A DNA stretch of 64,000 nucleotides from Christensenella sp964438705 (GTDB lineage Bacteria > Bacillota > Clostridia > Christensenellales > Christensenellaceae): positions 160,920 through 224,919 of the forward strand of contig CAYTKQ010000003.1 in NCBI GenBank assembly GCA_964438705.1, given 5' to 3'. The notes under the pieces are model-generated. The model was given only the letters and a program-made list of their open reading frames with translations, was not told the origin of the DNA and ran no database searches. Made by a program: the position numbers and the translations under genes. This document shows positions 16,868-25,210 of the stretch, in pieces. Position 1 is the first letter of the stretch, and each line of letters starts with the position of its first letter.

Positions 16868-19057
16868 ATGAAACGCGTTCTGAATCAAAGGCCGGTCGCT
16901 TTTGCCGCGTTTTTTCTGATTGTCGGAATTGCCTGTTCGTATTATGCCGGGCTTCCGGCTTTTTTCGCGTTTCCGGCAACGATCGTCTTTGCGGTTATTT
17001 TTATAGGGCTTCTGTTTTTTAAAAAGAAGCCGCTGTTCCTGTTTTTATACCTAAGCATGTTTTTTCTGGGATCGTTTTTGTTCCAAGGACAGTTCCATAC
17101 GGATTTTTCGACGGTTTTACCAAACCGATCTTATGAAATACGAGGATATGTTTCAGACCGTGCGAAAATGAATTCCGAGACGCACACCTACACGCTGACC
17201 GACGTCACGTTTGATGGAGAGCGGTTTGACAAGAAGGTCATCCTCTATTCGCCGGAAAAACTCGATTTTGGAGACACGGTCGTCTTTGAAAGCGAAATCA
17301 CGCCGCCGTCAGCTCCCAGAAATCCGGGAGATTTTGACGAGCAGATGTATCTGGCGGGAAAGGGTGCCGGATTCAGTTCCTACATGCGAAATGTTGAGGT
17401 GGTTGAGAACCGGCTGTCGTGGTATCAATATCCGTTTTTGCTGCGTGAAACGCTCGCCGAAAACATCGATCATATTTTTTCGGCGGAGAGTGCGCCCATC
17501 GCAAAGGCGATGTTTTTGGGCGTGAAGGACGAAATACCTCAGGAGGTGCGAGACAACTTTTCAAAAACGGGCGTTGCGCATGTGCTTGCGATATCGGGCC
17601 TGCACATTGCGATCATTTCCTATGCGCTCAACTTTTTGTTGAAGCGGCTTCGCATGGAAAGAAAGCTGCGATTTTCGCTCAATATCATTTTGCTGATTTT
17701 GTATGCGACGCTCACCGGCTTTGCGCCGTCCATATTGCGCGCGGTTTTGATGATGATCTTTGTGCTGATTGGCAGATGGCGTTTTGGCAAAAGAGATACG
17801 CTTGTGTTTCTCTCGGCAGCGCTCATCGTGACGCTTCTTTTCAACGCTGCACAGCTGTTCTCAGCGGGGCTTTTGATGTCCTATGGCGTGGTATTCGGCC
17901 TTCTATGCCTGAATCCGCCCCTAATGCGCCTGCTCAAAAAAATACGGCTGGACAAAGCGAAGCTCGATGTGCCCATTGCATCTTCGCTGTCCGCAACGGT
18001 TTCTGTGTTTCCAATGACGGCATACTATTTTAACAGCATTGCGCTTGGTGCGCCGATTGCCAATCTTTTCGCGATTCCACTTGCGGGTGTTATCGTTATT
18101 TTTACAGGGATAGGGACGCTATGCTCTCTGATTTTTCTTCCGGCAGGGCAGGTGCTGGCGTTTCCCGCTGAACTTTCGATCCGTGCCCTCACGTGGCTCA
18201 ATGGCCTGCTGGCTCAAACCTCGTTCGGCTATATCGAAATGACGGGATTCCCCGTATGGATCGGGATCGTCGTGATGGCGTTGATTTTCCTTTGCTCGGA
18301 TTATGTGCTTTTGGGCCGCAAGGCAAAGACAATCGTCGCAGGTGTGCTTGTGGGGGCGGCCGTGTGCGTCGGAATTGCGACAGCGCCGACGGTGCCCTTT
18401 CAGGCGGTGATCCTCGATGTGGGAACGGGTGACGCGGTGCATATCAGCGTGGAAGGAAGGGATTATCTGATCGACAACGGAGGAAATTTGCAGTATTCCA
18501 ACATAGAAAACTATGCGGAAGAAAACAGGCTCACATTTGAAGCGGTCATTGTGACAAACGAAAAAACGAAAAACCTGAAGGGCCTCGCGGGTGAGCGACG
18601 CATCAACGCGCTCTATGTCCCTAAGAATTATGAAAAAAAGGAATATGATACGTATGCGGTGAAAGAATATGGATTATGTGATAAAATAGAGTTGGGCGGC
18701 AGTGCTACACTCGACGTTGTGGGAACGGACGGGAAATATTGGTCGCTGGTTTTGCGCTACAAGGGGGCGCCTGTCTGCTTGTTTTTACAGACAACGCCGG
18801 ACAAGATCGATTTTGCCGAGCGGGTCCCGGTGATCAAACCTGCGGGCGGGGGCAAAAAGGGCGCGGTAACGGAGGAACTGCTTATGGCGCTGCGGCCGGA
18901 GTGCGCGGTAATTTCGGTGAAACAAAACAATAAAAAGGAACTGCCGGATCGATCTGTAATAGAATTGCTTGCCAAGCACAAGGTCGAGGTGATTACGACC
19001 GCAGAGCATGGCGCGGTGGCGGTTTTGGCGGACGGACAAATCAAGACGACGAAATGA
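16868..19057 (+). CDS. comEC: ComEC/Rec2 DNA-uptake channel with degenerate C-terminal domain
   Basis: 729 residues. N-terminal helices and an OB-like loop (DUF4131), then the competence domain with many helices (about 220-500; VAHVLAISGLHIAII and SILRAVLMM). The C-terminal part (about 512-729) begins like a ComEC metallo-beta-lactamase domain (AVILDVGTGDAVHI, LIDNGGN), but where HxHxDH should occur it reads TNEKTKNLKGL, so the metal ligands are gone. It should still transport single-stranded DNA if competence exists, but could not cut DNA with this domain. ATG 16868 fits GGGGG at 16858-16862; an in-frame TTG lies at 16856. Confidence 0.88.
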   Translation: MKRVLNQRPVAFAAFFLIVGIACSYYAGLPAFFAFPATIVFAVIFIGLLFFKKKPLFLFLYLSMFFLGSFLFQGQFHTDFSTVLPNRSYEIRGYVSDRAKMNSETHTYTLTDVTFDGERFDKKVILYSPEKLDFGDTVVFESEITPPSAPRNPGDFDEQMYLAGKGAGFSSYMRNVEVVENRLSWYQYPFLLRETLAENIDHIFSAESAPIAKAMFLGVKDEIPQEVRDNFSKTGVAHVLAISGLHIAIISYALNFLLKRLRMERKLRFSLNIILLILYATLTGFAPSILRAVLMMIFVLIGRWRFGKRDTLVFLSAALIVTLLFNAAQLFSAGLLMSYGVVFGLLCLNPPLMRLLKKIRLDKAKLDVPIASSLSATVSVFPMTAYYFNSIALGAPIANLFAIPLAGVIVIFTGIGTLCSLIFLPAGQVLAFPAELSIRALTWLNGLLAQTSFGYIEMTGFPVWIGIVVMALIFLCSDYVLLGRKAKTIVAGVLVGAAVCVGIATAPTVPFQAVILDVGTGDAVHISVEGRDYLIDNGGNLQYSNIENYAEENRLTFEAVIVTNEKTKNLKGLAGERRINALYVPKNYEKKEYDTYAVKEYGLCDKIELGGSATLDVVGTDGKYWSLVLRYKGAPVCLFLQTTPDKIDFAERVPVIKPAGGGKKGAVTEELLMALRPECAVISVKQNNKKELPDRSVIELLAKHKVEVITTAEHGAVAVLADGQIKTTK

Positions 19058-19064
19058 GTTATGT

Positions 19065-20081
19065 ATGAAGGCAAATGACGCGCTTAAGCAAATCAAAAGC
19101 GGAGCAGTGAAAAACTTTATCATATTAAGCGGAGAGGATGACGCGCTCAAGCAGCAGACATTTCACGGTATTATGGCAGCGCTCGACGTACAGATGCCGG
19201 AGCTGAATCTTTCTGTATTTGAGGAACGGCCGGACCCAAAGGATGTGGTGCGCTCCTTGCAGACGCTTCCTTTCATGGGAGAGCGCAGAGTCGTGGTGGT
19301 CAAAAACACGGATATTCTTGGGTCCACCGCTGCAGGAGACCTAAGTGCGGCCTTTGAAAAGGCCAATTTCCCGGAGGGAAACATTCTGCTGATCGTTGCG
19401 CTGGGCAATGCGGATAAGCGCAAAGCGTTTGTGAAATTTGTGATAAAAAGCGGGCTGTTTGTGGAATGCAGTGCGCTCAAGGATCATGAGCTGACAGCCT
19501 ACATCGTGCAGGCGGCAAAGGAAAAGGGGCTGCTGATTTCCAGCAAAAATGCGCAGACCATCGCCTCGCTTTCGGACGGGGACATGGGGATCGTGCAAAA
19601 CGAGCTGTTAAAGCTCGCATGTGTGAGCCGTGGAGAAATCACGGCGGGAGACATTGAAAAATATGCGGTAAAATCCTTGCAATACAATGTCTATAAAATA
19701 CATGATTTAATGGCGGGCGGGCATGCAAGGGAAGCACAAGGGCTCATCGAGCGCATGCTTGCCGAGGACCCAAACCCCATCGGCTTTCTTACGCTGCTTT
19801 CGAATAATTTCCGGCAGATGCTTGTGGCGCGGGCGTGCCGGGATGCGAAATTTCCTGAGGCGAAAGTCATTTCCCACGTAATGAGCGCCACAGGCGCATG
19901 GGAATTTGCGGCAAAACGGGCGCTTGCACAATGCAAGCTGTTCAGCGCCGCAAAAATTCGACGCGCTTTGAACAAACTGGCGCAGCTGGATTTTGACGCG
20001 AAACAGGGTATGGTAACGCTCAAAACAGATTTATATGCATTGCTTGTCGATATTTACTTAAATCCAAACAAAAAAGACTGA
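19065..20081 (+). CDS. holA: DNA polymerase III subunit delta
   Basis: 338 residues, normal for HolA/YqeN, the clamp-loader subunit that opens the sliding clamp. The N-terminal AAA-like domain carries FIILSGEDDALK and the middle ERPDPKDVVRSLQTLPFMGERRVVVVKN, a typical delta pattern; the C-terminal collar is helical. The comEC-holA-rpsT order is conserved in Bacillota. The gene starts 7 nt after comEC with a weak ribosome site, suggesting coupling. A longer open frame from 19008 is only overlap with comEC. Confidence 0.92.
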   Translation: MKANDALKQIKSGAVKNFIILSGEDDALKQQTFHGIMAALDVQMPELNLSVFEERPDPKDVVRSLQTLPFMGERRVVVVKNTDILGSTAAGDLSAAFEKANFPEGNILLIVALGNADKRKAFVKFVIKSGLFVECSALKDHELTAYIVQAAKEKGLLISSKNAQTIASLSDGDMGIVQNELLKLACVSRGEITAGDIEKYAVKSLQYNVYKIHDLMAGGHAREAQGLIERMLAEDPNPIGFLTLLSNNFRQMLVARACRDAKFPEAKVISHVMSATGAWEFAAKRALAQCKLFSAAKIRRALNKLAQLDFDAKQGMVTLKTDLYALLVDIYLNPNKKD

Positions 20082-20101
20082 CGGGTGAAATCAGTCTTTT
20101 T
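20071..20101. terminator. Bidirectional terminator between holA and rpsT
   Basis: Stem AAAAAGACTGA / TCAGTCTTTTT with a 9-nt loop. A-rich and T-rich flanks let it serve the two convergent genes; it overlaps the holA stop. Confidence 0.9.
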
Positions 20102-20130
20102 AATCTTATGTTCATGGGGGAAGCAAAAAA

Positions 20131-20394
20131 TTATTCAGCTTTGCTATTTAATTTTTTTGCCAATTGAGCTTTTGTACGATTTGCTTTGTTCTTATGAATC
20201 GTACCTTTTAAAGCAGCTTTATCCACCGCGCTGACAGCATTTTTGTAGAGCTCTTGTGCATCTGCGCTGTTTTCAGCGGCCGCAGCGTCAAATTTTTTCA
20301 GATCCGTCTTCAAAGCGGACTTGATCATTTTGTTCTGCAGTGTTTTTTTCGCGATCACTTTAACGCGTTTTTTTGCTGATTTAATGTTAGGCAT
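20131..20394 (-). CDS. rpsT: Ribosomal protein S20
   Basis: 87-residue basic helical protein starting MPNIKSAKKRVKVIAKK, the standard S20 N-terminus, with the IHKNKANRTKAQLAKKL C-terminal signature. It binds 16S rRNA early in 30S assembly. Encoded opposite to holA, as in other Bacillota. A GGGGGG/GGTGA site precedes the ATG. Confidence 0.97.
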   Translation of the reverse strand: MPNIKSAKKRVKVIAKKTLQNKMIKSALKTDLKKFDAAAAENSADAQELYKNAVSAVDKAALKGTIHKNKANRTKAQLAKKLNSKAE

Positions 20395-20430
20395 CTTTTC
20401 ACCCCCCGTATTTTTAATTCAACAAAAGCT

Positions 20431-20459
20431 ATTTTATCATACAACAGTGGGGTTTGCAA
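20431..20459 (-). promoter_or_regulatory. rpsT promoter
   Basis: Read on the minus strand: TTGCAA, 17-nt spacer, TAAAAT, about 36 nt before the rpsT start. Confidence 0.75.
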
Positions 20460-20494
20460 GCTATTTTTGCGCAGATGGGCGAAGGGCGGAACTC

Positions 20495-20523
20495 TTTACT
20501 ACTGCAATGGGTTGTTATATAAT
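20495..20523 (+). promoter_or_regulatory. murI promoter
   Basis: TATAAT at 20518-20523 with TTTACT 17 nt upstream; 37 nt before the murI start. Confidence 0.6.
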
Positions 20524-20560
20524 AAATATCGCGACAGAAAGAAGAGAAGCGGGGCAAAAG

Positions 20561-21349
20561 ATGCGAAAGAATGAATTGCCGATCGGAGTGTATGACTCCG
20601 GGGCGGGTGGCGTGAGCGTGCTTGCACAAACCATGAAACGCTTGCCAAACGAGAATTATTTGTATTATGGAGACAGCGCAAACGCGCCGTATGGGACGAA
20701 ATCAGAGGAAGAGATCAAGGACCTCTCGCTTGCGTGCGGAGATTTTCTCTATCAGCAGGGAGTCAAAATGATCGTGATCGCGTGCAACACGGCGACCAGC
20801 ATCACTGTGCAGGCGATGCGGGAAAAATATAATATTCCGATCATCAGCATCGAACCTGCGGTGAAGCCTGCAATCGAAAAATATCCGGATGGAAGGACCG
20901 CGGTGCTTGCCACACCCGCGACGCTGAAGCAGAAGCGTTATAGGAAGCTCTTAGAACGGCTTGAAGCGCAGGACAAGATCGTAAATATTGAATGCGAAGG
21001 TTTGGCGGAGCTCGTGGAGCGCGGCAATTTGCAAGACCCGCATATCAAGGCGTATCTGTACGACAAATTTTTGCCATACAGGGGAGAAAAGCTGAATGGC
21101 GTGGTGGTGGGGTGTACGCATTATTCTTTTGTGAGCGCTCAGATGCACGACGTGGCCAAGAAAGTTTGCGGCGGCCCGTGCGAGGTGTTTGACGGGATGT
21201 TTGGTACGGCGCGGCATGTGGAGGATGTGCTGCGCAAGGAAAATTTGCTGAACGATTCGGGGGAGCGTGGAAACGTGAAATTTTTTTCTTCCGGGGAACC
21301 GCACAGCATAGCAGTTTTTGAATCTTTTTTTGATTGTTTCATGAAATAG
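20561..21349 (+). CDS. murI: Glutamate racemase
   Basis: Makes D-glutamate for peptidoglycan from L-glutamate by a two-cysteine mechanism. Both catalytic cysteines are visible: Cys75 in ACNTATS and Cys185 in GCTHYSF. The N-terminal GVYDSGAGGVSV carries the conserved Asp-Ser. 262 residues, normal. ATG 20561 follows GAAGCGGGG; the open frame extends upstream across rpsT but is not coding there. Confidence 0.95.
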   Translation: MRKNELPIGVYDSGAGGVSVLAQTMKRLPNENYLYYGDSANAPYGTKSEEEIKDLSLACGDFLYQQGVKMIVIACNTATSITVQAMREKYNIPIISIEPAVKPAIEKYPDGRTAVLATPATLKQKRYRKLLERLEAQDKIVNIECEGLAELVERGNLQDPHIKAYLYDKFLPYRGEKLNGVVVGCTHYSFVSAQMHDVAKKVCGGPCEVFDGMFGTARHVEDVLRKENLLNDSGERGNVKFFSSGEPHSIAVFESFFDCFMK

Positions 21350-21384
21350 TTAAAAATAGGACTGGTATTTTCGAGCCCCTTGGT

Positions 21385-21432
21385 GTACTATATGTAGTGT
21401 TCTGATCTGATGATCGATACTAAATATATTGC
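21385..21432 (+). promoter_or_regulatory. Tandem NrdR boxes before nrdJ
   Basis: Two 16-bp near-palindromes, GTACTATATGTAGTGT (21385-21400) and ATACTAAATATATTGC (21417-21432), match the NrdR consensus ACACTATATATAGTGT at 13 and 12 positions. Their starts are 32 bp apart, three helical turns, the known arrangement for NrdR. They cover the likely promoter and reach the ribosome site, fitting ATP/dATP-responsive repression. Confidence 0.72.
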
Positions 21433-21449
21433 GCAGGGGGATTTTTGTG

Positions 21450-23693
21450 ATGTTGAGCAAAAATGCTGTAACGGTACTGGAGAGACGTTACTTAAAAAAG
21501 GATGCAGAGGGCAAGCCGACGGAATCACCGGAGGATCTTTTCAGACGCGTCGCACAGGCGATTGCAGAGGCAGATAAGGAATATGATCTGAACGCCGACA
21601 CAAAGGCGACACAGGATATTTTTTATGATATGATGTATCATTTGAAATTCATGCCGAATTCTCCGACGTTGATGAACGCCGGCAGACCGCTGGGGCAGCT
21701 TTCGGCTTGTTTTGTGCTTCCGGTTTCGGATAGCATGGAGGACATTTTTGACGCGCTGAAAAATGCGGCGCTGATCCACAAAAGCGGCGGCGGCACGGGC
21801 TTTTCTTTCTCGCGGCTGCGTCCGTCGGGCGCGTCTGTGAATTCCACGGGCGGCGTTGCAAGCGGGCCGGTCAGTTTTATGAAGGTGTTTAACGCGGCGA
21901 CGGAGGCGGTGAAGCAGGGCGGGACGCGACGCGGTGCAAATATGGGAATCCTGCGCGTCGATCATCCCGATATCATGAATTTCATTCAGTGCAAAAAGAA
22001 CACGTCTGAAATTACCAATTTTAATATCAGCGTAGGCATCACGGAAGAATTTATGAAGGCTGTGCATGAAAAGCGCGACTACGCGCTCATCGATCCGCAC
22101 GACAAGCGTGAATGCGGGAAGCTGTATGCACCCGATGTGTTCAACCTGATCGTAAAAATGGCGTGGACGAACGGTGAACCGGGGATCGTTTTCCTCGATC
22201 GCATCAACCGCGACAATCCGGTTCCGACGCTCGGCGAGGTGGAGAGTACAAACCCGTGCGGCGAACAGCCGCTGCTGCCATTTGAAAGCTGCAATCTTGG
22301 TTCCATCAACTTAAACGCGCTGATGATCAAAGACGGCGACGAATATGCGCTTGATTATGCCGAATTCGAAAAGACGATCTGCAATGCGGTGCATTTCCTT
22401 GACAATGTTATCGCGGTCAACAACTATCCGCTCGATGAGATCAGGGATATGACCCTTTCCACACGCAAGATCGGTCTGGGACTGATGGGGTTTGCGGATA
22501 TTCTCTATAAGCTTAAAATTCCTTATAATTCCGCAGAAGCGATCGCGCTTGCGGAAAAGGTAATGAAATTCCTGCGGGAAACGGCCCGGGATGCGTCGTG
22601 CGCGCTTGCGAAGGAGCGTGGGACATTCCCGACCTACGACGAGAGCGTATTCAAATCGCAAGGAATGGTGCAGAGAAACGCGACGGTCACAACGATTGCG
22701 CCCACGGGCACGATTTCGATCATTTGCAGCTCTTCTTCGGGCATCGAGCCGATTTTTGGCCTTTCCTATATCCGCAACGTGATGGACAACGACGAACTCC
22801 TGGAAATTCATCCGTATTTTGAAGAGGTCATGAAGGAGCGCGGGCTATACAGCAAGGAGCTGATGGCAAAGATCGCCAAAGAAGGGACGATCGCGCACAT
22901 TGAGGAAATCCCGCAGGATATTAGGGACATTTTCGTAACGGCGCACGATATCACGCCGGAATATCATATCCGTATGCAGGCGGCGTTCCAGAAATATACG
23001 GACAACGCGGTTTCCAAGACAGTCAATTTCCCGCGCGAAGCGACGCAGGATGACGTGCGTGCCGTATATGAAATGGCGTATGAATCCGGCTTGAAGGGCG
23101 TGACGATCTACCGTGACGGTTCGCGCGAAGCACAGGTCCTCAACATCGGCAAGGTCAACAAGGCGGATCAGCCCGAAGCGGTTTCGGTGATGCAGACGGC
23201 GGAAGGGGAAGAAGCCAAGGTTGCGCCGCGCAACAGGCCGGAGGTGACGCAGGGTATCACGCAAAAGGTGAAGATTGGCTGCGGTAATCTTTATATCACC
23301 GTCAACTATGATGAGAATGGTATTTGTGAGGTGTTCACGAACCTTGGCCGCGCGGGCGGATGTCCGTCACAGTCCGAGGCGACGAGCCGCCTGATTTCTA
23401 CGGCGCTCCGTTCAGGGATGGATGTGGAATCCATTGTGGAGCAGCTGCGCGGCATCCGCTGTCATTCGACGCTCAGAAAGGGCGGCGATGTGAAAGTGCT
23501 TTCGTGCCCGGACGCCATTGGAAGAGTTCTGCAAACCGTTGCGCAGATGCAGGGAGAAAAGATCGCGCCGCTCGTTATGCAGGATGAAGCGGAACATCAT
23601 GACGATTCCAAATGCCCGGAGTGCGGCAAGGCGCTTGAATATGAGGGCGGCTGCAATATTTGCCGGTCGTGCGGATATTCTAAGTGCGGATGA
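21450..23693 (+). CDS. nrdJ: Adenosylcobalamin-dependent ribonucleotide reductase (class II)
   Basis: 747 residues. Reduces ribonucleotides to deoxyribonucleotides with a B12-derived radical, independent of oxygen. Motifs in order: NSPTLMNAG, SACFVLPVSDSMEDIF (redox Cys), NPCGEQPLLPFESCNLGS with Cys270 of the PCGE loop, APTGTISIICSSSSGIEP, a TSCPD domain (about 600-700), and a C-terminal zinc-ribbon-like CPECG...CRSCGYSKCG that probably carries electrons to the active site. ATG 21450 follows AGGGGG. No other RNR is in the window. NrdR boxes precede it; no cobalamin riboswitch is seen. Confidence 0.95.
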   Translation: MLSKNAVTVLERRYLKKDAEGKPTESPEDLFRRVAQAIAEADKEYDLNADTKATQDIFYDMMYHLKFMPNSPTLMNAGRPLGQLSACFVLPVSDSMEDIFDALKNAALIHKSGGGTGFSFSRLRPSGASVNSTGGVASGPVSFMKVFNAATEAVKQGGTRRGANMGILRVDHPDIMNFIQCKKNTSEITNFNISVGITEEFMKAVHEKRDYALIDPHDKRECGKLYAPDVFNLIVKMAWTNGEPGIVFLDRINRDNPVPTLGEVESTNPCGEQPLLPFESCNLGSINLNALMIKDGDEYALDYAEFEKTICNAVHFLDNVIAVNNYPLDEIRDMTLSTRKIGLGLMGFADILYKLKIPYNSAEAIALAEKVMKFLRETARDASCALAKERGTFPTYDESVFKSQGMVQRNATVTTIAPTGTISIICSSSSGIEPIFGLSYIRNVMDNDELLEIHPYFEEVMKERGLYSKELMAKIAKEGTIAHIEEIPQDIRDIFVTAHDITPEYHIRMQAAFQKYTDNAVSKTVNFPREATQDDVRAVYEMAYESGLKGVTIYRDGSREAQVLNIGKVNKADQPEAVSVMQTAEGEEAKVAPRNRPEVTQGITQKVKIGCGNLYITVNYDENGICEVFTNLGRAGGCPSQSEATSRLISTALRSGMDVESIVEQLRGIRCHSTLRKGGDVKVLSCPDAIGRVLQTVAQMQGEKIAPLVMQDEAEHHDDSKCPECGKALEYEGGCNICRSCGYSKCG

Positions 23694-23775
23694 CTGATTT
23701 GTCTGAAAAATGATGAACCATCAAAAGTGGCTTGCTCACTAAGTGCATAACGATGCATAATATACACAGGTTCAT

Positions 23776-23815
23776 AAAAAACGGCTAAAATCAGTATGAT
23801 TTCAAGCCGTTTTTT
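23776..23815 (+). terminator. Terminator after nrdJ
   Basis: Stem AAAAAACGGCT / AGCCGTTTTTT with an 18-nt loop. Confidence 0.88.
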
Positions 23816-23900
23816 GCCTGTTTGAGAGGCTGTTTTGCATAAAGATTGATCACTGGACAACTCATTTTTTGATGCACAGATGAAAGTAAGCGGGATACGA

Positions 23901-23944
23901 TTGACTCGCTGTAAAAGCGACGTATAGTTGAATATATATTCAAC
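23901..23944 (+). promoter_or_regulatory. Promoter and palindromic operator of a broken tetR gene
   Basis: TTGACT (23901-23906), 16-nt spacer, TATAGT (23923-23928), overlapped by the perfect 18-bp palindrome GTTGAATATATATTCAAC (23927-23944), a classic TetR-type autoregulatory operator. Confidence 0.75.
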
Positions 23945-23959
23945 GAATAGAGGTTCAAT

Positions 23960-24063
23960 GTGAATACGAGATCAGAACAAAAGGAAAAGCGATGGGCAGA
24001 GATATTGGAGGAGGCCTTGGATCAGTTTATTCGCCGGGGTATGCGGTCACGATGACAGGGTAA
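23960..24063 (+). pseudogene. TetR-family regulator remnant, frameshifted
   Basis: GTG 23960, after AGAGG, begins NTRSEQKEKRWAEILEEALDQF, a typical TetR N-terminal helix 1 (compare RxxILEAALxLFxxxG). The reading then breaks: frame 1 stops at 24053-24055, while a shift by one base restores GYAVTMTG, the expected GYxxTTMxxIA region, before a TAA at 24061-24063. The helix-turn-helix and the ligand domain are absent. Promoter and operator upstream are intact, so the decay is recent. Its former target is unknown. Confidence 0.7.
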
Positions 24064-24253
24064 AAAACACCTGTGGCAGGAGACGATGGATTTTGATTGC
24101 AAAAAGAATGGTCATGTGGTATCTTATATACAAGTATTCCCGCTATAAAGCCATTGTCAAAGCCATTGTCGGGCGATTGCGGTTTGAGACAAGTGGAAGC
24201 GGAACCTCGGAGCATAGGTTGTACAATAGTGTTAGAGAACGGGGGTTGATCAT
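24064..24253. other. Decayed or non-coding stretch before oppB
   Basis: No gene or clear promoter. A short open frame in one phase shows no recognisable domain. It contains a direct repeat AAAGCCATTGTC (twice near 24150-24170). It may be the residue of the tetR body or of a lost oppA. Confidence 0.4.
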
Positions 24254-25210
24254 GTGACATCAAGGTTAGGATATTTAGGGCGGCGGTTGGTTTATGCCGC
24301 CCTTACCGTTTTTATATTGATCACTGTTACATTTGCACTGATGCATATGCTGCCGGGCAATCCGTTCACTGGTCAAAAGCCGCTGAGACCGGAGGTGGAA
24401 GCGGCGCTTACAGAAAAGTATGGTCTTGACAAGCCCGTACTGGAGCAGTATGGGATTTATCTTGCCAATGTTGTGCAGGGAGATCTCGGCACCTCGCTTG
24501 TTTCGGGACGTGCCGTTTCAGATATCATTGCGCAGGCATTTCCCGTATCTCTGGAACTTGGGATACGGTCGCTTATATTCGCGTTGATTATTGGATTTGC
24601 GCTTGGCATTGTCGCGGCGGTGAAACATGGGACTGCGTGGGACACAGGCTCGATGATTCTGGCGCTTGTCGGCGTTTCTATCCCATCCTTTATTTTGGGT
24701 GCGCTTCTGCAATACTTTTTTGGGCTCATGCTTTTTAAGGCGACGGGCGTGCACGTTTTTGCCGTGATTGGATGGGGAGCGGAAAACAGCAAGATGCTTC
24801 CGGCGTTTGCACTTGCATTCAGTACGATTGCCATTATCAGCAGGCTGATGCGCTCCAGTCTGATCGAGGTAATGAATCAGGATTACATCCGCACAGCTCG
24901 TGTGAAAGGGCTGAGCAAAACGCAAATAGTGCTTCATCATGGTCTGCGCAACGCGGTCGCGCCGGTAATCACGGTTTTGGGGCCGCTTATGGCGGTGCTG
25001 TTTACAGGAACTTTTGCAATTGAAAAAGTCTTTTCAATTCCCGGTCTGGGAAAATATTACGTGGATTCCATTCGCGCGAACGATTATCCGGTGATCATCG
25101 GGACGACGTTGTTCTTTGGGATATTTTTGGTACTGTGCAATCTTGCGGTCGACCTAATCAATAGTATGCTTGATCCGCGCATCAAGCTGGGAGGAGGCCG
25201 TCGTGGATAA
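24254..25210 (+). CDS. oppB: Peptide/nickel-type ABC transporter permease, OppB/DppB
   Basis: 318 residues, six helices: N-terminal helix RRLVYAALTVFILITVTFAL, an extracellular loop (LPGNPF...LTEKYGLDKP), and the EAA loop DYIRTARVKGLSKTQIVLHHGLRN that contacts the ATPase. GTG 24254 follows GGGGG with 8-nt spacing; the ATG two bases earlier is out of frame. First gene of oppBCDF, overlapping oppC by 8 nt. The operon lacks a binding-protein gene, so substrate class (oligopeptide, dipeptide, nickel) cannot be set. Confidence 0.92.
   Translation: MTSRLGYLGRRLVYAALTVFILITVTFALMHMLPGNPFTGQKPLRPEVEAALTEKYGLDKPVLEQYGIYLANVVQGDLGTSLVSGRAVSDIIAQAFPVSLELGIRSLIFALIIGFALGIVAAVKHGTAWDTGSMILALVGVSIPSFILGALLQYFFGLMLFKATGVHVFAVIGWGAENSKMLPAFALAFSTIAIISRLMRSSLIEVMNQDYIRTARVKGLSKTQIVLHHGLRNAVAPVITVLGPLMAVLFTGTFAIEKVFSIPGLGKYYVDSIRANDYPVIIGTTLFFGIFLVLCNLAVDLINSMLDPRIKLGGGRRG

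Noticed and set aside
20321..20560. 80-codon extension of murI
   Set aside because: Runs antisense through rpsT and its promoter; MRKNELPIGVYDSG is the normal MurI start.
21350..21449. Cobalamin riboswitch before the B12-dependent nrdJ
   Set aside because: The leader is only about 100 nt, lacks a B12-box, and is filled by NrdR-like boxes.
24150..24175. Direct repeat AAAGCCATTGTC as a mobile-element or CRISPR trace
   Set aside because: Only two adjacent copies, no spacer-like unit and no flanking cas or transposase gene.
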